From an uncultured Celeribacter sp. (lineage in GTDB: Bacteria > Pseudomonadota > Alphaproteobacteria > Rhodobacterales > Rhodobacteraceae), in contig NZ_OY780935.1 of the NCBI RefSeq assembly GCF_963675965.1, positions 248,001 through 312,000 on the forward strand: a DNA stretch of 64,000 nucleotides. Reading direction: 5' to 3'. Both the position numbers and the translations under genes were made by a program. Positions 48,647-56,543 of the stretch are shown here, in pieces. How positions within the stretch are numbered: position 1 is the first letter of the stretch; each line of letters starts with the position of its first letter. Below the pieces are notes generated by a model. It made no database searches and had not been told where the DNA came from. It saw nothing but the letters and a program-made list of their open reading frames with translations.

Positions 48647-50686
48647 TTAGCGCCGCCGCCGCGCTCTGCGTCCGCCGCCGCCCTCTGCTCCGCCGAGGTT
48701 GAATGAGGGCTCGGGCAGAGGCACCAGCGCCCGCAGCCCGGTGAAAGGATCGGTGGCATGCGGGATAGCATTGGCGTTGACGAAATGCTCTTGGAAGCGG
48801 GGTTCGATCGCCGTCTCGATCTTGGTGATGTCATGGACAAGGGCTTCGATCTCGCGCCGCGCCGCGCGGTTCAAAAGCGCAATCTGCGCACCGGTTCCGG
48901 CGGCATTGCCGGCGCTGGTAACCTGCTCCAGCGGACAATCCGGGATCATTCCCAGCACCATCGCATGTTTGGGCGAAATATGGGCGCCGAAGGCCCCGGC
49001 GAGCACGACACGATCCACGGTGTCGACGCCGAATTCATCCATCAAAAGCCGGGCACCGGCGTAGAGCGCGGATTTGGCTAACTGGATGGCGCGAATGTCG
49101 CCCTGTGTCACCGAGACCACCGGGCCGCCCACGGCGCTGCCGTCATAGATCACATAGTCATAGGTGCGGCCAGCGGCGCGGCAGCGTGACGTGCCCGTCG
49201 CTTCGGGGGAACCGATCAACCCGTTCGCATCCAGAACGCCGGCCATGCGCATTTCCGCCACGGCCTCGATGATGCCGGAGCCGCAGATTCCGGTCACCCC
49301 GGTGCGGGCGATCTTTTTTTCAAAACCCGGCTCATCCGACCATTGGCTGATGCCGATGACACGAAAACGCGGCTCTTTGGTCACCGGGTCGATTTCGATA
49401 CGCTCAATCGCGCCATTGGCCGCGCGTTGTCCGGAACTGATCTGCGCGCCTTCAAACGCCGGTCCCGTGGGGGACGAACAGGCCAGAACGCGGTCGCGGT
49501 TGCCCAACAGGATTTCGGCATTGGTGCCGACGTCCACGATCAGGGTCAGCGGCTCTTGCTTGTGCGGCGCCTCAGACAGCGCAACGGCAGCAGCATCCGC
49601 GCCCACATGACCCGCAATCAGCGGCAGGATATAGGCCTGCGCCTCGCGTGCGAGCTGCAACCCGATGTCCGCGGCGGGCAGATCCAGCGCGGAATTGGTC
49701 GCCAGCGCAAAAGGCGCCTGTCCCAAAGGCACGGGGTCAAGCCCCAGCAGCAGGTGATGCATCACCGGGTTCATCACCACGACAATCTCGAAAATCGCGT
49801 CGACGGCAATCTTCGCCTCATCGGCCAGTTCGCGTGCCAGTTGGTTCAGCGCCTCACGCACGGCGGCGGTCATTTCCTGCGCGCCATCGGGGTTCATCAT
49901 CGCATAGGACACGCGCGACATCAGATCTTCGCCGAACCGGATTTGCGGGTTCATGACGCCGCCCGAGGCCCTGACCTCGCCAGTCACAAGATCGGTCAGA
50001 TGTGCGGCCACCGTGGTCGACCCCAGATCGACCGCCAGTCCAAACAGCGCAGGCTCGTGAAAGCCGGGCCAGACGCCGACGACTTTTTCTGCCCCCGCGT
50101 GGGCGGCATTGAGTGCAAGCGTGATCGCATTTTTGCCCGCGATCAAAGCCGCTTGCAGCTGCGTCAGCATCGCCAGCGACAGGGTGACATCTTCAAGCTG
50201 CCAGTCCCGTGCCAGCACCGCCTGCACCCGCTCCCAATCACCCGTGGGGCTGTGCATATCGGCGGGCGGTACTTCGACGTAGACCGTGCGCGTCGCCGGG
50301 TCCATGTCGATCACACGCGTCGTTGCCGCCTTTCGCACCACTTGCTTGTGCACCTGACTTTCCGAGGGCACGTCGATGACGATATCGCCCAGCACCTGCG
50401 CCTGACAGCTCATCCGGTGCCCCGGTTTCATGCCGCGTTTCGCATCATAGGCTGTTTCGACCGAATTGATCGGGCTCAGGGCCCACTGATCCGCATGGAT
50501 CCCATGTTTCGCGTGGTCGCCAAAAGATGGCCGCACCATGCATTTCGAACAGATGCCGTGGCCGCCGCAGACGCTGTCGACATCGACGCCCAGATCGCGT
50601 GCGGCCTGTAAGACCGTGGTGCCAGCGGCAACATGTCCGCGTTTGCCGGATGGGGTAAAAATCACCAGAGGGTCTTTGTCGCTCAT
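48647..50686 (-). CDS. ASKHA-domain corrinoid-protein reactivase (RamA/RACo-like)
   Basis: A 679-residue ATP-dependent reductive activator of corrinoid proteins. The N-terminal 2Fe-2S ferredoxin-type domain has C40GGHGIC46SKC49 and a fourth Cys in HRMSCQAQV (near 94). The ASKHA ATPase core includes LAVDLGSTTVAAHLTDL (near 215), LIVDVGTNAEILLGN (near 385) and VVLAGAFGAHISPKHA (near 580). It ends in a Gly/Arg tail (EGGGGRRARRRR). It would reduce oxidised Co(II) to Co(I) for the methyl-transfer system encoded beside it. Its ATG overlaps the rluE end region by four bases. Confidence 0.88.
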   Translation of the reverse strand: MSDKDPLVIFTPSGKRGHVAAGTTVLQAARDLGVDVDSVCGGHGICSKCMVRPSFGDHAKHGIHADQWALSPINSVETAYDAKRGMKPGHRMSCQAQVLGDIVIDVPSESQVHKQVVRKAATTRVIDMDPATRTVYVEVPPADMHSPTGDWERVQAVLARDWQLEDVTLSLAMLTQLQAALIAGKNAITLALNAAHAGAEKVVGVWPGFHEPALFGLAVDLGSTTVAAHLTDLVTGEVRASGGVMNPQIRFGEDLMSRVSYAMMNPDGAQEMTAAVREALNQLARELADEAKIAVDAIFEIVVVMNPVMHHLLLGLDPVPLGQAPFALATNSALDLPAADIGLQLAREAQAYILPLIAGHVGADAAAVALSEAPHKQEPLTLIVDVGTNAEILLGNRDRVLACSSPTGPAFEGAQISSGQRAANGAIERIEIDPVTKEPRFRVIGISQWSDEPGFEKKIARTGVTGICGSGIIEAVAEMRMAGVLDANGLIGSPEATGTSRCRAAGRTYDYVIYDGSAVGGPVVSVTQGDIRAIQLAKSALYAGARLLMDEFGVDTVDRVVLAGAFGAHISPKHAMVLGMIPDCPLEQVTSAGNAAGTGAQIALLNRAARREIEALVHDITKIETAIEPRFQEHFVNANAIPHATDPFTGLRALVPLPEPSFNLGGAEGGGGRRARRRR

Positions 50687-51264
50687 TGTGTCTTTGCCTT
50701 CTGCGTCTTGCGCGGATCATCGTCACGCCAAGAACCGCTCTCCAGCCCCTCCAGATGCCAAGGCCCGATTGAGAGCCGGACAAGACGCAGGGTCGGAAAA
50801 CCCACCGCAGCGGTCATCCGCCGCACCTGACGGTTGCGGCCTTCGGAAATGGTCAGTTCCAGCCAGCTGTCGGGGACCGACTTGCGATAGCGCACCGGTG
50901 GCGTGCGCGGCCAGAGCCAGGCGGGTTCGGCCACACGTCGGGCGCGGGCAGGGCGCGTCAGCCCATCTTTCAATTCAACCCCCTGACGCAGTTGGGCCAG
51001 CGCCGCCTCGGTCAGATCGCCCTCAACCTGTGCCAGATAGGTCTTGGCCATCTTATGGCGTGGATTTGAAATCTGCGCCTGCAGTTTCCCGTCATCGGTC
51101 AACAGCAACAGCCCCTCGCTGTCGCGATCGAGACGCCCCGCCGGATAGACGCGTGGCACATCGATGAAGGTGGAGAGGGTTTTGCGGGTCGTGCCCTCGG
51201 TGCCCTTGTCCGTAAACTGGGACAGCACGTCAAAAGGCTTATTGAAAGCAATCAATCGCGCCAT
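50683..51264 (-). CDS. rluE: 23S rRNA pseudouridine synthase, RluE-like
   Basis: A 193-residue pseudouridine synthase of the RsuA/RluB/E/F family without an S4 domain. The catalytic Asp lies in PAGRLDRDSEGLLLLTDDGKL (near residue 46, in part). KTYLAQVEGDL and the family's second signature ISEGRNRQVRRMTAAVGFP (in part) are also present. The RluE form modifies U2457 of 23S rRNA in E. coli. It lies between two corrinoid-system genes on the same strand, an odd but not unknown insertion, and overlaps the ASKHA start by four bases. Confidence 0.9.
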   Translation of the reverse strand: MARLIAFNKPFDVLSQFTDKGTEGTTRKTLSTFIDVPRVYPAGRLDRDSEGLLLLTDDGKLQAQISNPRHKMAKTYLAQVEGDLTEAALAQLRQGVELKDGLTRPARARRVAEPAWLWPRTPPVRYRKSVPDSWLELTISEGRNRQVRRMTAAVGFPTLRLVRLSIGPWHLEGLESGSWRDDDPRKTQKAKTQ

Positions 51265-51320
51265 GACATGCGTTTCCTGTGTTGCTCAACGTTTCAAAAG
51301 GACGGGGTGAAGACGGGGCA

Positions 51321-52313
51321 TCAGCCCCGACGGCGACGCCCGCCACCGCGCCGGCCGCCGCCCGCGCTGCCTGCAGCCGCTGCGGCCTGCGCCGCCTCCG
51401 GAAAGCTCGCCCCTTCGGCCACCTTGTCGGCGATGCGCGAAAACCCAATCCATTTGCTGCCATTGTCGTCGTGGTTCATCAGCAGGTTGGCGGCGCGGAT
51501 GGCCTCCATTTCCTGCACCCGCACCGGGTTCATAATCGCGCTGGTCATGCCCGCACCGATGGCCATGGGCAGGAAGGCCGCATTGATCCCGTGGCGATGC
51601 GGCAAGCCAAAGGACACGTTCGAGGCGCCGCAGGTGGTGTTGACCCCCAGCTCATCCCGCAATCGGCGCACCAGTGCAAAGACCTGCTGACCGGCCGTCG
51701 CCATGGCGCCGATCGGCATTACCAGCGGGTCGACCACGATGTCATGGGCGGGGATGCCGAAATCGGCGGCGCGTTCGACGATCTTCTTGGCCACCGCAAA
51801 GCGCACGTCGGGATCTTCGGAAATCCCGGTATCATCATTGGCAATTGCCACCACCGGCACATTGTATTTTTTGACCAGCGGCAACACCCGTTCCAGCCGT
51901 TCCTCTTCGCCGGTCACCGAATTCAGCAGGGGACGCCCCTCGGCGACCTCCAGACCTTGCTCCAGCGCGTCTGGCACAGAGCTGTCGATGCACAGTGGCA
52001 CATCGACGACAGCCTGCACCCGCGCGACCAGTTCCCGCATCAGCGGCGGCTCGACAAAGTTGTTGTCGGCATAGCGGGGGTCTTCGGCCATTTTGTTGGA
52101 AAACACCGCACCAGAATTGATGTCGAGCACATTCGCGCCGCAGAGCACCTGTTCCAGCGCGTCCTTTTCAACCGTTGAGAAATCCCCCAACTCCAGTTCT
52201 GCGGCCAGTTTCTTGCGCCCGGTCGGGTTGATCCGTTCACCGATGACGCAGAAGGGTTCGTCAAAACCGATGACAACGGTCTTGGTTTTGCTTTCAAGGA
52301 CAGTGCGGGTCAT
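51321..52313 (-). CDS. Methyltetrahydrofolate:corrinoid methyltransferase (pterin-binding)
   Basis: A 330-residue TIM-barrel pterin-binding protein. Seen: CVIGERINPTGRKKLAAEL (in part, near 22), ANVLDINSGAVF, VPLCIDSSVPDALEQGLE, the GRPLLNSVTGEEERL segment, and TTCGASNVSFGLPHRHGIN, the family hallmark (each in part). It transfers methyl between 5-methyl-THF and a corrinoid protein. The C-terminus is Ala/Gly/Arg-rich, ending GGGRRGGGRRRRG. It most probably supplies a split MetH-type methionine synthase or a methylamine/betaine demethylation system; the corrinoid-binding partner is not in the window. Confidence 0.88.
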   Translation of the reverse strand: MTRTVLESKTKTVVIGFDEPFCVIGERINPTGRKKLAAELELGDFSTVEKDALEQVLCGANVLDINSGAVFSNKMAEDPRYADNNFVEPPLMRELVARVQAVVDVPLCIDSSVPDALEQGLEVAEGRPLLNSVTGEEERLERVLPLVKKYNVPVVAIANDDTGISEDPDVRFAVAKKIVERAADFGIPAHDIVVDPLVMPIGAMATAGQQVFALVRRLRDELGVNTTCGASNVSFGLPHRHGINAAFLPMAIGAGMTSAIMNPVRVQEMEAIRAANLLMNHDDNGSKWIGFSRIADKVAEGASFPEAAQAAAAAGSAGGGRRGGGRRRRG

Positions 52314-52350
52314 GTCTTATGTTTCCTTTTCGGACCGGGCTGAAGCGCTT

Positions 52351-52653
52351 TCAGTCCTGTGGTGTATAGCCGTTGTTCCGGACCAGCGCCAACAGCCGAT
52401 CCTTGGTGTATTCTGCGTCAAGTTCGGCCGCACGGGCATCAGCGGCGGCCTGGGCCTCTCCGTCGCTTTGTTCGGTCACGTCGCGCCACTCTGCCATATA
52501 GGCGTCGCCATCTGTGGCGCCGATTTTCATCGCAACGCGGTCAATCGCCTGTTCAAAACGTTCCGGCAAGACTGCGCGGGCCGCGCGGCGGCCACGCCCG
52601 ACACGCACCTGTGCCGGGATGTCGCGCCAGAAAATGATGGTCAGATCAGTCAT
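52351..52653 (-). CDS. 'Virulence factor' domain protein (PF13769-like)
   Basis: A 100-residue protein: MTDLTIIFWRDIPAQVRVGR..., then ERFEQAIDRVAMKIGATDGDAYMAEWR and a C-terminal helix ending LALVRNNGYTPQD (quoted in part). The FWRDIPAQV start is typical of the PF13769 family, often encoded next to methyl-THF methyltransferases in Rhodobacterales. The name is historical and nothing here suggests virulence. It sits 37 bases upstream of the methyltransferase, so a role in the methyl-transfer system is likely. The mechanism is unknown. Confidence 0.8.
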   Translation of the reverse strand: MTDLTIIFWRDIPAQVRVGRGRRAARAVLPERFEQAIDRVAMKIGATDGDAYMAEWRDVTEQSDGEAQAAADARAAELDAEYTKDRLLALVRNNGYTPQD

Positions 52654-52908
52654 TTATAAGCCGCCTCTGGATGCTACGAAGTTGGGAGCGCTGTGCCACC
52701 TTAGCGCGAAGGCTTAAAAGAAAGCCGAGCGGCGCGAAAGAGCCGGTGAGTGGAAAAATTCTCAACAAGATCATGAGGCCTGCCGAGATCGGCCATCGGG
52801 TGCATGCGGTCAAACGCGCAATCGTGAAGGTGAAAGGCTGTCACAGCGCTTGCCCGATGGGCAAATCTTCGCTTACACTGGACCCAACTTGAAATGGAGG
52901 GCGTGACC

Positions 52909-54021
52909 ATGGCGCCCAAGCGTCCCAAAGGTGCGGGCGCGTTCCCGAAAGCGGTCGAAACCCCCGCGCCAAAAACTGCCGATCCGGCGGAGCTTTATGC
53001 TGCTCTGGATCTCGGCACAAACTCGTGCCGCATGTTGATTGCGCAGCCCAAGGGCAGCCAGTTTCATGTGGTTGACAGCTTTTCCAAGTCTGTCCAGCTC
53101 GGCAGCGGGCTGGAGGCTTCTGGTCGGCTGTGCCGTTCGTCGATTTCGCGAACAATCCAGGCTTTGCGCGTCTGTCGCAAAAAGCTCGAAAAACACGACG
53201 TAAAACATATGCGTCTGGTCGCGACCGAAGCCTGTCGTCGGGCCAAGAATTCGCGCGATTTCCTGCGGCGGGTTCAGCGGGAAACCGGGCTGCGGCTTGA
53301 GATCATCAAGCCCGAAGAAGAGGCGCGTCTGGCCGTCATTTCCTGCGCGCCACTGGTCTCGACCAAGACGGAACAGTTGCTGGTCGTCGATATTGGCGGC
53401 GGCTCGACCGAACTTGTCTGGATTGACCTGTCCACTGTGCCGCGCGCCGAACGCCCCCGGGCGATCATGCGGCTGCACACGGGTTTCAAGAACGCCGACA
53501 GCCCGTTTCCCCATGCCAAAGTGGTCGACTGGATTTCGGTGCCGCTGGGCGTGGCCACGCTGATGGAGCAATTCGAGGACGTGGATGACGATGCGGCACG
53601 GTTCGCGCTGATGTCGTGGTTCTTTGAGGAGAAACTGGCCGATTTCACCCCCTATGCCAATGAACCGGCGCGCGAAGGGTTTCAGATTGTGGGCACCTCG
53701 GGGACGGTGACAACCGTTGCCGCCTCGCATCTGGGGCTCAAGCGCTATGATCGCAACAAGGTGGATGGTCTGCGCATGACCTCTGAGCAGATCGACCGGG
53801 TGATCCGCAACTATCTGGATCTGGGGCCGGATGGGCGTCGTGCGGATCCACGCATCGGTCGGGATCGTCATGAGTTGATCATGTCGGGGGCTGCGATCCT
53901 GCAGGCGCTGTTGCGGGTCTGGCCGACGGACAGGCTGTCTGTGGCTGACCGTGGCCTGCGCGAAGGGCTGCTGTATGCGCAGATGAGTGCCGATGGTGTT
54001 CTGGAAGAAGCCGTCCCTTAA
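52909..54021 (+). CDS. ppx: Exopolyphosphatase / pppGpp phosphatase family
   Basis: A 370-residue Ppx/GppA protein of the ASKHA superfamily. Phosphate-binding loops: YAALDLGTNSCRMLIAQ (near residues 29-45, in part) and LVVDIGGGSTELVWI (near 160). IVGTSGTVTTVAASHL (near 260) and LIMSGAAILQALL follow. It hydrolyses polyphosphate and/or pppGpp. It is the short form without the C-terminal HD domain. The ATG at 52909 has GGAGGGCGTGACC upstream; an ATG at 52894 is possible. The usual alphaproteobacterial partner rlmE is not adjacent. Confidence 0.9.
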   Translation: MAPKRPKGAGAFPKAVETPAPKTADPAELYAALDLGTNSCRMLIAQPKGSQFHVVDSFSKSVQLGSGLEASGRLCRSSISRTIQALRVCRKKLEKHDVKHMRLVATEACRRAKNSRDFLRRVQRETGLRLEIIKPEEEARLAVISCAPLVSTKTEQLLVVDIGGGSTELVWIDLSTVPRAERPRAIMRLHTGFKNADSPFPHAKVVDWISVPLGVATLMEQFEDVDDDAARFALMSWFFEEKLADFTPYANEPAREGFQIVGTSGTVTTVAASHLGLKRYDRNKVDGLRMTSEQIDRVIRNYLDLGPDGRRADPRIGRDRHELIMSGAAILQALLRVWPTDRLSVADRGLREGLLYAQMSADGVLEEAVP

Positions 54022-54064
54022 ATCTCCTTGTCAGGATGCGATTTTAACTGTCTGAATAGAAAAG

Positions 54065-54095
54065 AAAAACGCGACCTCTTGGGGTCGCGTTTTTT
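54065..54095. terminator. Bidirectional terminator after ppx
   Basis: AAAAACGCGACC (54065-54076) pairs with GGTCGCGTTTTTT (from 54083), loop TCTTGG. It serves ppx (plus) and the convergent SYLF gene (minus). Confidence 0.88.
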
Positions 54096-54117
54096 GTTGT
54101 GTCTGGCGTGCATATTC

Positions 54118-54675
54118 TTAGGGGATGATGCGCGTGTATTTAGAGCCTTCCACGGTGGCCCCGGCGATCAGCCCAGCCTGACCGAAGACCACGGCAATGA
54201 CCGGTGCCAGCGAGGTGATGGTTTCCGCCGAAAGGTTTTCACCCTGGTTCGCAATCGCATATTCCATATCCGCGCCAACCGCCCAGCCGGGCGAGCTGCG
54301 GAAGCCCGAAAGGGCCTCTTGTGTCATGAAGAACAGAACATGCGCATATTGCTGGGCGCCGATCTGCAGGCCGAATGTGGCCTGGGTCGAGGAATAATAA
54401 TCCACCGTCACCCCGCCAACGCGCAGAGCGCCGCGACCATAAGAACCGCCAATGCCGAGGCCTGCTTTGGTGATCAGAGGCATGACCAGCATACCGACGG
54501 ATTTGTCACGCAGCTGCGTGGTGCCGGGGTAGTTGTTGTAAAGATAGTTCAGCGTGGAATCGACGCGGGCGTCGATCGTGGCGGCGCCATTGCCGCGCAG
54601 GCTGTTATCACAGGCGGCCAAAAGCCCGGCGCTGCCCAACCCGATCATGAAAGTCCGGCGGTTCGAAGTCGTCAT
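54118..54675 (-). CDS. SYLF (Ysc84-like) domain lipoprotein
   Basis: A 185-residue protein with a lipoprotein signal (MTTSNRRTFMIGLGSAGLLAAC, in part; lipobox LAAC, Cys about residue 22). The SYLF/Ysc84 core is represented by SVGMLVMPLITKAGLGIGGSYGRGAL (in part), QATFGLQIGAQQYAHVLFFMTQEAL and DMEYAIANQGE. The domain binds lipids in eukaryotes and is common in bacterial outer-membrane or periplasmic proteins of unknown role. The NRRT motif hints at Tat-type export (only two Arg, unproven). The start is set by the signal. Confidence 0.85.
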   Translation of the reverse strand: MTTSNRRTFMIGLGSAGLLAACDNSLRGNGAATIDARVDSTLNYLYNNYPGTTQLRDKSVGMLVMPLITKAGLGIGGSYGRGALRVGGVTVDYYSSTQATFGLQIGAQQYAHVLFFMTQEALSGFRSSPGWAVGADMEYAIANQGENLSAETITSLAPVIAVVFGQAGLIAGATVEGSKYTRIIP

Positions 54676-54847
54676 GGAAATAGCCCTTTTATACTGCCTG
54701 GCGCCGTGCGGTGGCGCCCTGTACCTCATTGCAAGGGCCTTTTGGCCCGATTGATTTTGTTCAACTATATGCGGTTTTTTGCAGCGCTGTCATCCCAGAA
54801 ACGCCGCTAGCCGCCCTCTGGGTGGGGTTTCGCCCATAAGCAACCCC

Positions 54848-55846
54848 TCATCCGCGCAGAAGTTTGGCCGCCTCAGGTGCGAAATAGGTCAAAATGCCAT
54901 TGCAGCCCGCGCGTTTGAAGCACATCAGGCTTTCCAGAATGGTCTTTTCGCGGTCCAGCCAACCATTCTGAAAGGCCGCGCAAAGCATCGCATATTCGCC
55001 TGAGACCTGATAGGCGAAGGTCGGCACGGCAAAGCGGTCCTGAACGCGCTGGCAGACGTCCAGATAGGGCATGCCCGGCTTGACCATCACCATATCAGCC
55101 CCTTCCGACAGGTCGCGTTCGACCAGGCGCAGCGCCTCATCGGTGTTGGCTGGGTCCATCTGATAGGTCTTTTTGTCCCCCTTGAGCGCGCCGGACGCCC
55201 CGACCGCATCGCGGAACGGACCGTAGAAGCCAGAGGCGTATTTGGCGGCATAGGACATAATCGACACTTTGTCGTGGCCATCGGCCTCCAGCCCGCGCCG
55301 GATGGCGCCAATGCGCCCGTCCATCATATCCGACGGGCCGATGATGTCTGCACCGGCCTCAGCCTGCGCGACGGCCATTTTCACGAGCGCTTCGACCGTC
55401 ATGTCATTCACAATCTCGCCATTCACGACATATCCGTCATGGCCGTTGATATTATAGGGGTCGAGCGCCACATCGGTCATGATCGCCATCTCCGGCACCT
55501 CGACCTTGATCGCGCGAATGGCACGGTTCACAAGATTGTTCGGATCCCAGGCGCCGGCACAATCTTCGGTCTTCAGCTCTGGTTCGATATAGGGGAACAG
55601 GCAGATGGCGGGTATGCCCTGCTCATAGACGGCAACGGCTGCCCGCACGAGACGGTCAATGGTGAGCCGCATGACACCAGGCATCGACGGGATTTCCGTG
55701 GCTTCATTCGTGCCTTCGCGCACGAAGACCGGCCAGATCAGATCCTCGACCGACAGGTGGTTTTCTCGCACGAGACCGCGCAGCGCCTCCATCTTACGTG
55801 TGCGACGCAAACGGGTGAGCGGGTAAGGGGCGGTCGTTTTGGTCAT
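54848..55846 (-). CDS. hemB: Delta-aminolevulinic acid dehydratase (porphobilinogen synthase)
   Basis: A 332-residue enzyme joining two ALA molecules to porphobilinogen for haem, sirohaem and B12. Schiff-base lysines are in IMSYAAKYASGFYGPFRDA (in part) and MVKPGMPYLD. The metal site of Zn enzymes is replaced: MTDVALDPYNINGHDGYV (in part) has Ala/Asp where the Zn type has three Cys, so it is not Zn-dependent, as in Rhodobacter. The start at 55846 (MTKTTAPYPLTRLRR) fits the family; the frame is open 57 codons further up. Confidence 0.96.
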   Translation of the reverse strand: MTKTTAPYPLTRLRRTRKMEALRGLVRENHLSVEDLIWPVFVREGTNEATEIPSMPGVMRLTIDRLVRAAVAVYEQGIPAICLFPYIEPELKTEDCAGAWDPNNLVNRAIRAIKVEVPEMAIMTDVALDPYNINGHDGYVVNGEIVNDMTVEALVKMAVAQAEAGADIIGPSDMMDGRIGAIRRGLEADGHDKVSIMSYAAKYASGFYGPFRDAVGASGALKGDKKTYQMDPANTDEALRLVERDLSEGADMVMVKPGMPYLDVCQRVQDRFAVPTFAYQVSGEYAMLCAAFQNGWLDREKTILESLMCFKRAGCNGILTYFAPEAAKLLRG

Positions 55847-56009
55847 CTGCGAAAACCTTTGAGTTGATCTCTTCGCCTTTGAGGTGACATGGATTTTCCG
55901 CGCTATCAAGGGTAGGAATCGCCGTCGGGGGACACTAATCTGTGCACAGCTGCCATCGGCGCAGCCTGTTTTGCGCCACAGCCCATGTTCGAAAGAGAAG
56001 ACCGCCGCC

Positions 56010-56537
56010 TTGGACATCTATCAAACCATCTTCGAAGTGATCGACACCCGATCGTTTTCGAACCTGTGGTATTGGATCGCTTTGGCCGTCTTGTGGTCAA
56101 CGGCGTCTCATTTCGTGCTGGGCGTGCCTTTCGACATGGCGCTGAAAGCGCGCAGGCGTGGGGGTGCGCATATGGAAGATCTCGAAGATCTGGTTCGCAT
56201 CAATTGCAGCCGTCTGCTGAACATCGCCGAGATTTCTGGCCTTATTCTCACCGGGGTTGCGATGGCCATACTGACCATTCTTGCGGTCACCGGATTCGGC
56301 TATGGTGTTGAATTTTCGCAGGCAATTTTTCTCATGCTCTGTCCGATGAGCCTGGTGGCGCTGCTGAGTGTGCGCACGGCGAAACGCATAACCAAAGATG
56401 CGCCAAAGGGCGATGATCTGGTGCGCCAGCTGCGTCGACATCGATTTAACGTGCAATGGATCGGCATGCTGTCGATCTTTGTGACCGGCATGTGGGGGAT
56501 GTATCAGAACCTCACGCTGGGTGCACTCGGGGGTTAA
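56010..56537 (+). CDS. Small membrane protein upstream of mfd (TTG start)
   Basis: A 175-residue protein with three to four helices: NLWYWIALAVLWSTASHFVLGV, SGLILTGVAMAILTILAVTGF, QAIFLMLCPMSLVALLSV and WIGMLSIFVTGMWGMY (in part). It starts DIYQTIFEVIDTRSFSN. Rhodobacterales annotations sometimes call this family 'component of SufBCD complex', for which I see no evidence. The TTG at 56010 has AGAGAAG upstream and begins the conserved part; the frame is open to 55884. It ends six bases before mfd and is probably co-transcribed. Confidence 0.65.
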   Translation: MDIYQTIFEVIDTRSFSNLWYWIALAVLWSTASHFVLGVPFDMALKARRRGGAHMEDLEDLVRINCSRLLNIAEISGLILTGVAMAILTILAVTGFGYGVEFSQAIFLMLCPMSLVALLSVRTAKRITKDAPKGDDLVRQLRRHRFNVQWIGMLSIFVTGMWGMYQNLTLGALGG

Positions 56538-56543
56538 TTCCAC

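Noticed and set aside
48647..48700. Frameshift or read-through origin of the Arg-rich ASKHA tail
   Set aside because: The tail is in frame with a proper stop, and a similar tail occurs on the methyltransferase, so sequencing error is not the simplest reading.
49343..50611. 422-codon plus-strand frame
   Set aside because: Antisense to the ASKHA reactivase; the His/Arg/Gln-rich composition is a frame artefact.
52654..52908. Possible SAM, SAH or cobalamin riboswitch before the corrinoid cluster
   Set aside because: Small hairpins are present (for example GCGCT/AGCGC), but I could not fit any known riboswitch core, and no B12-box sequence is visible.
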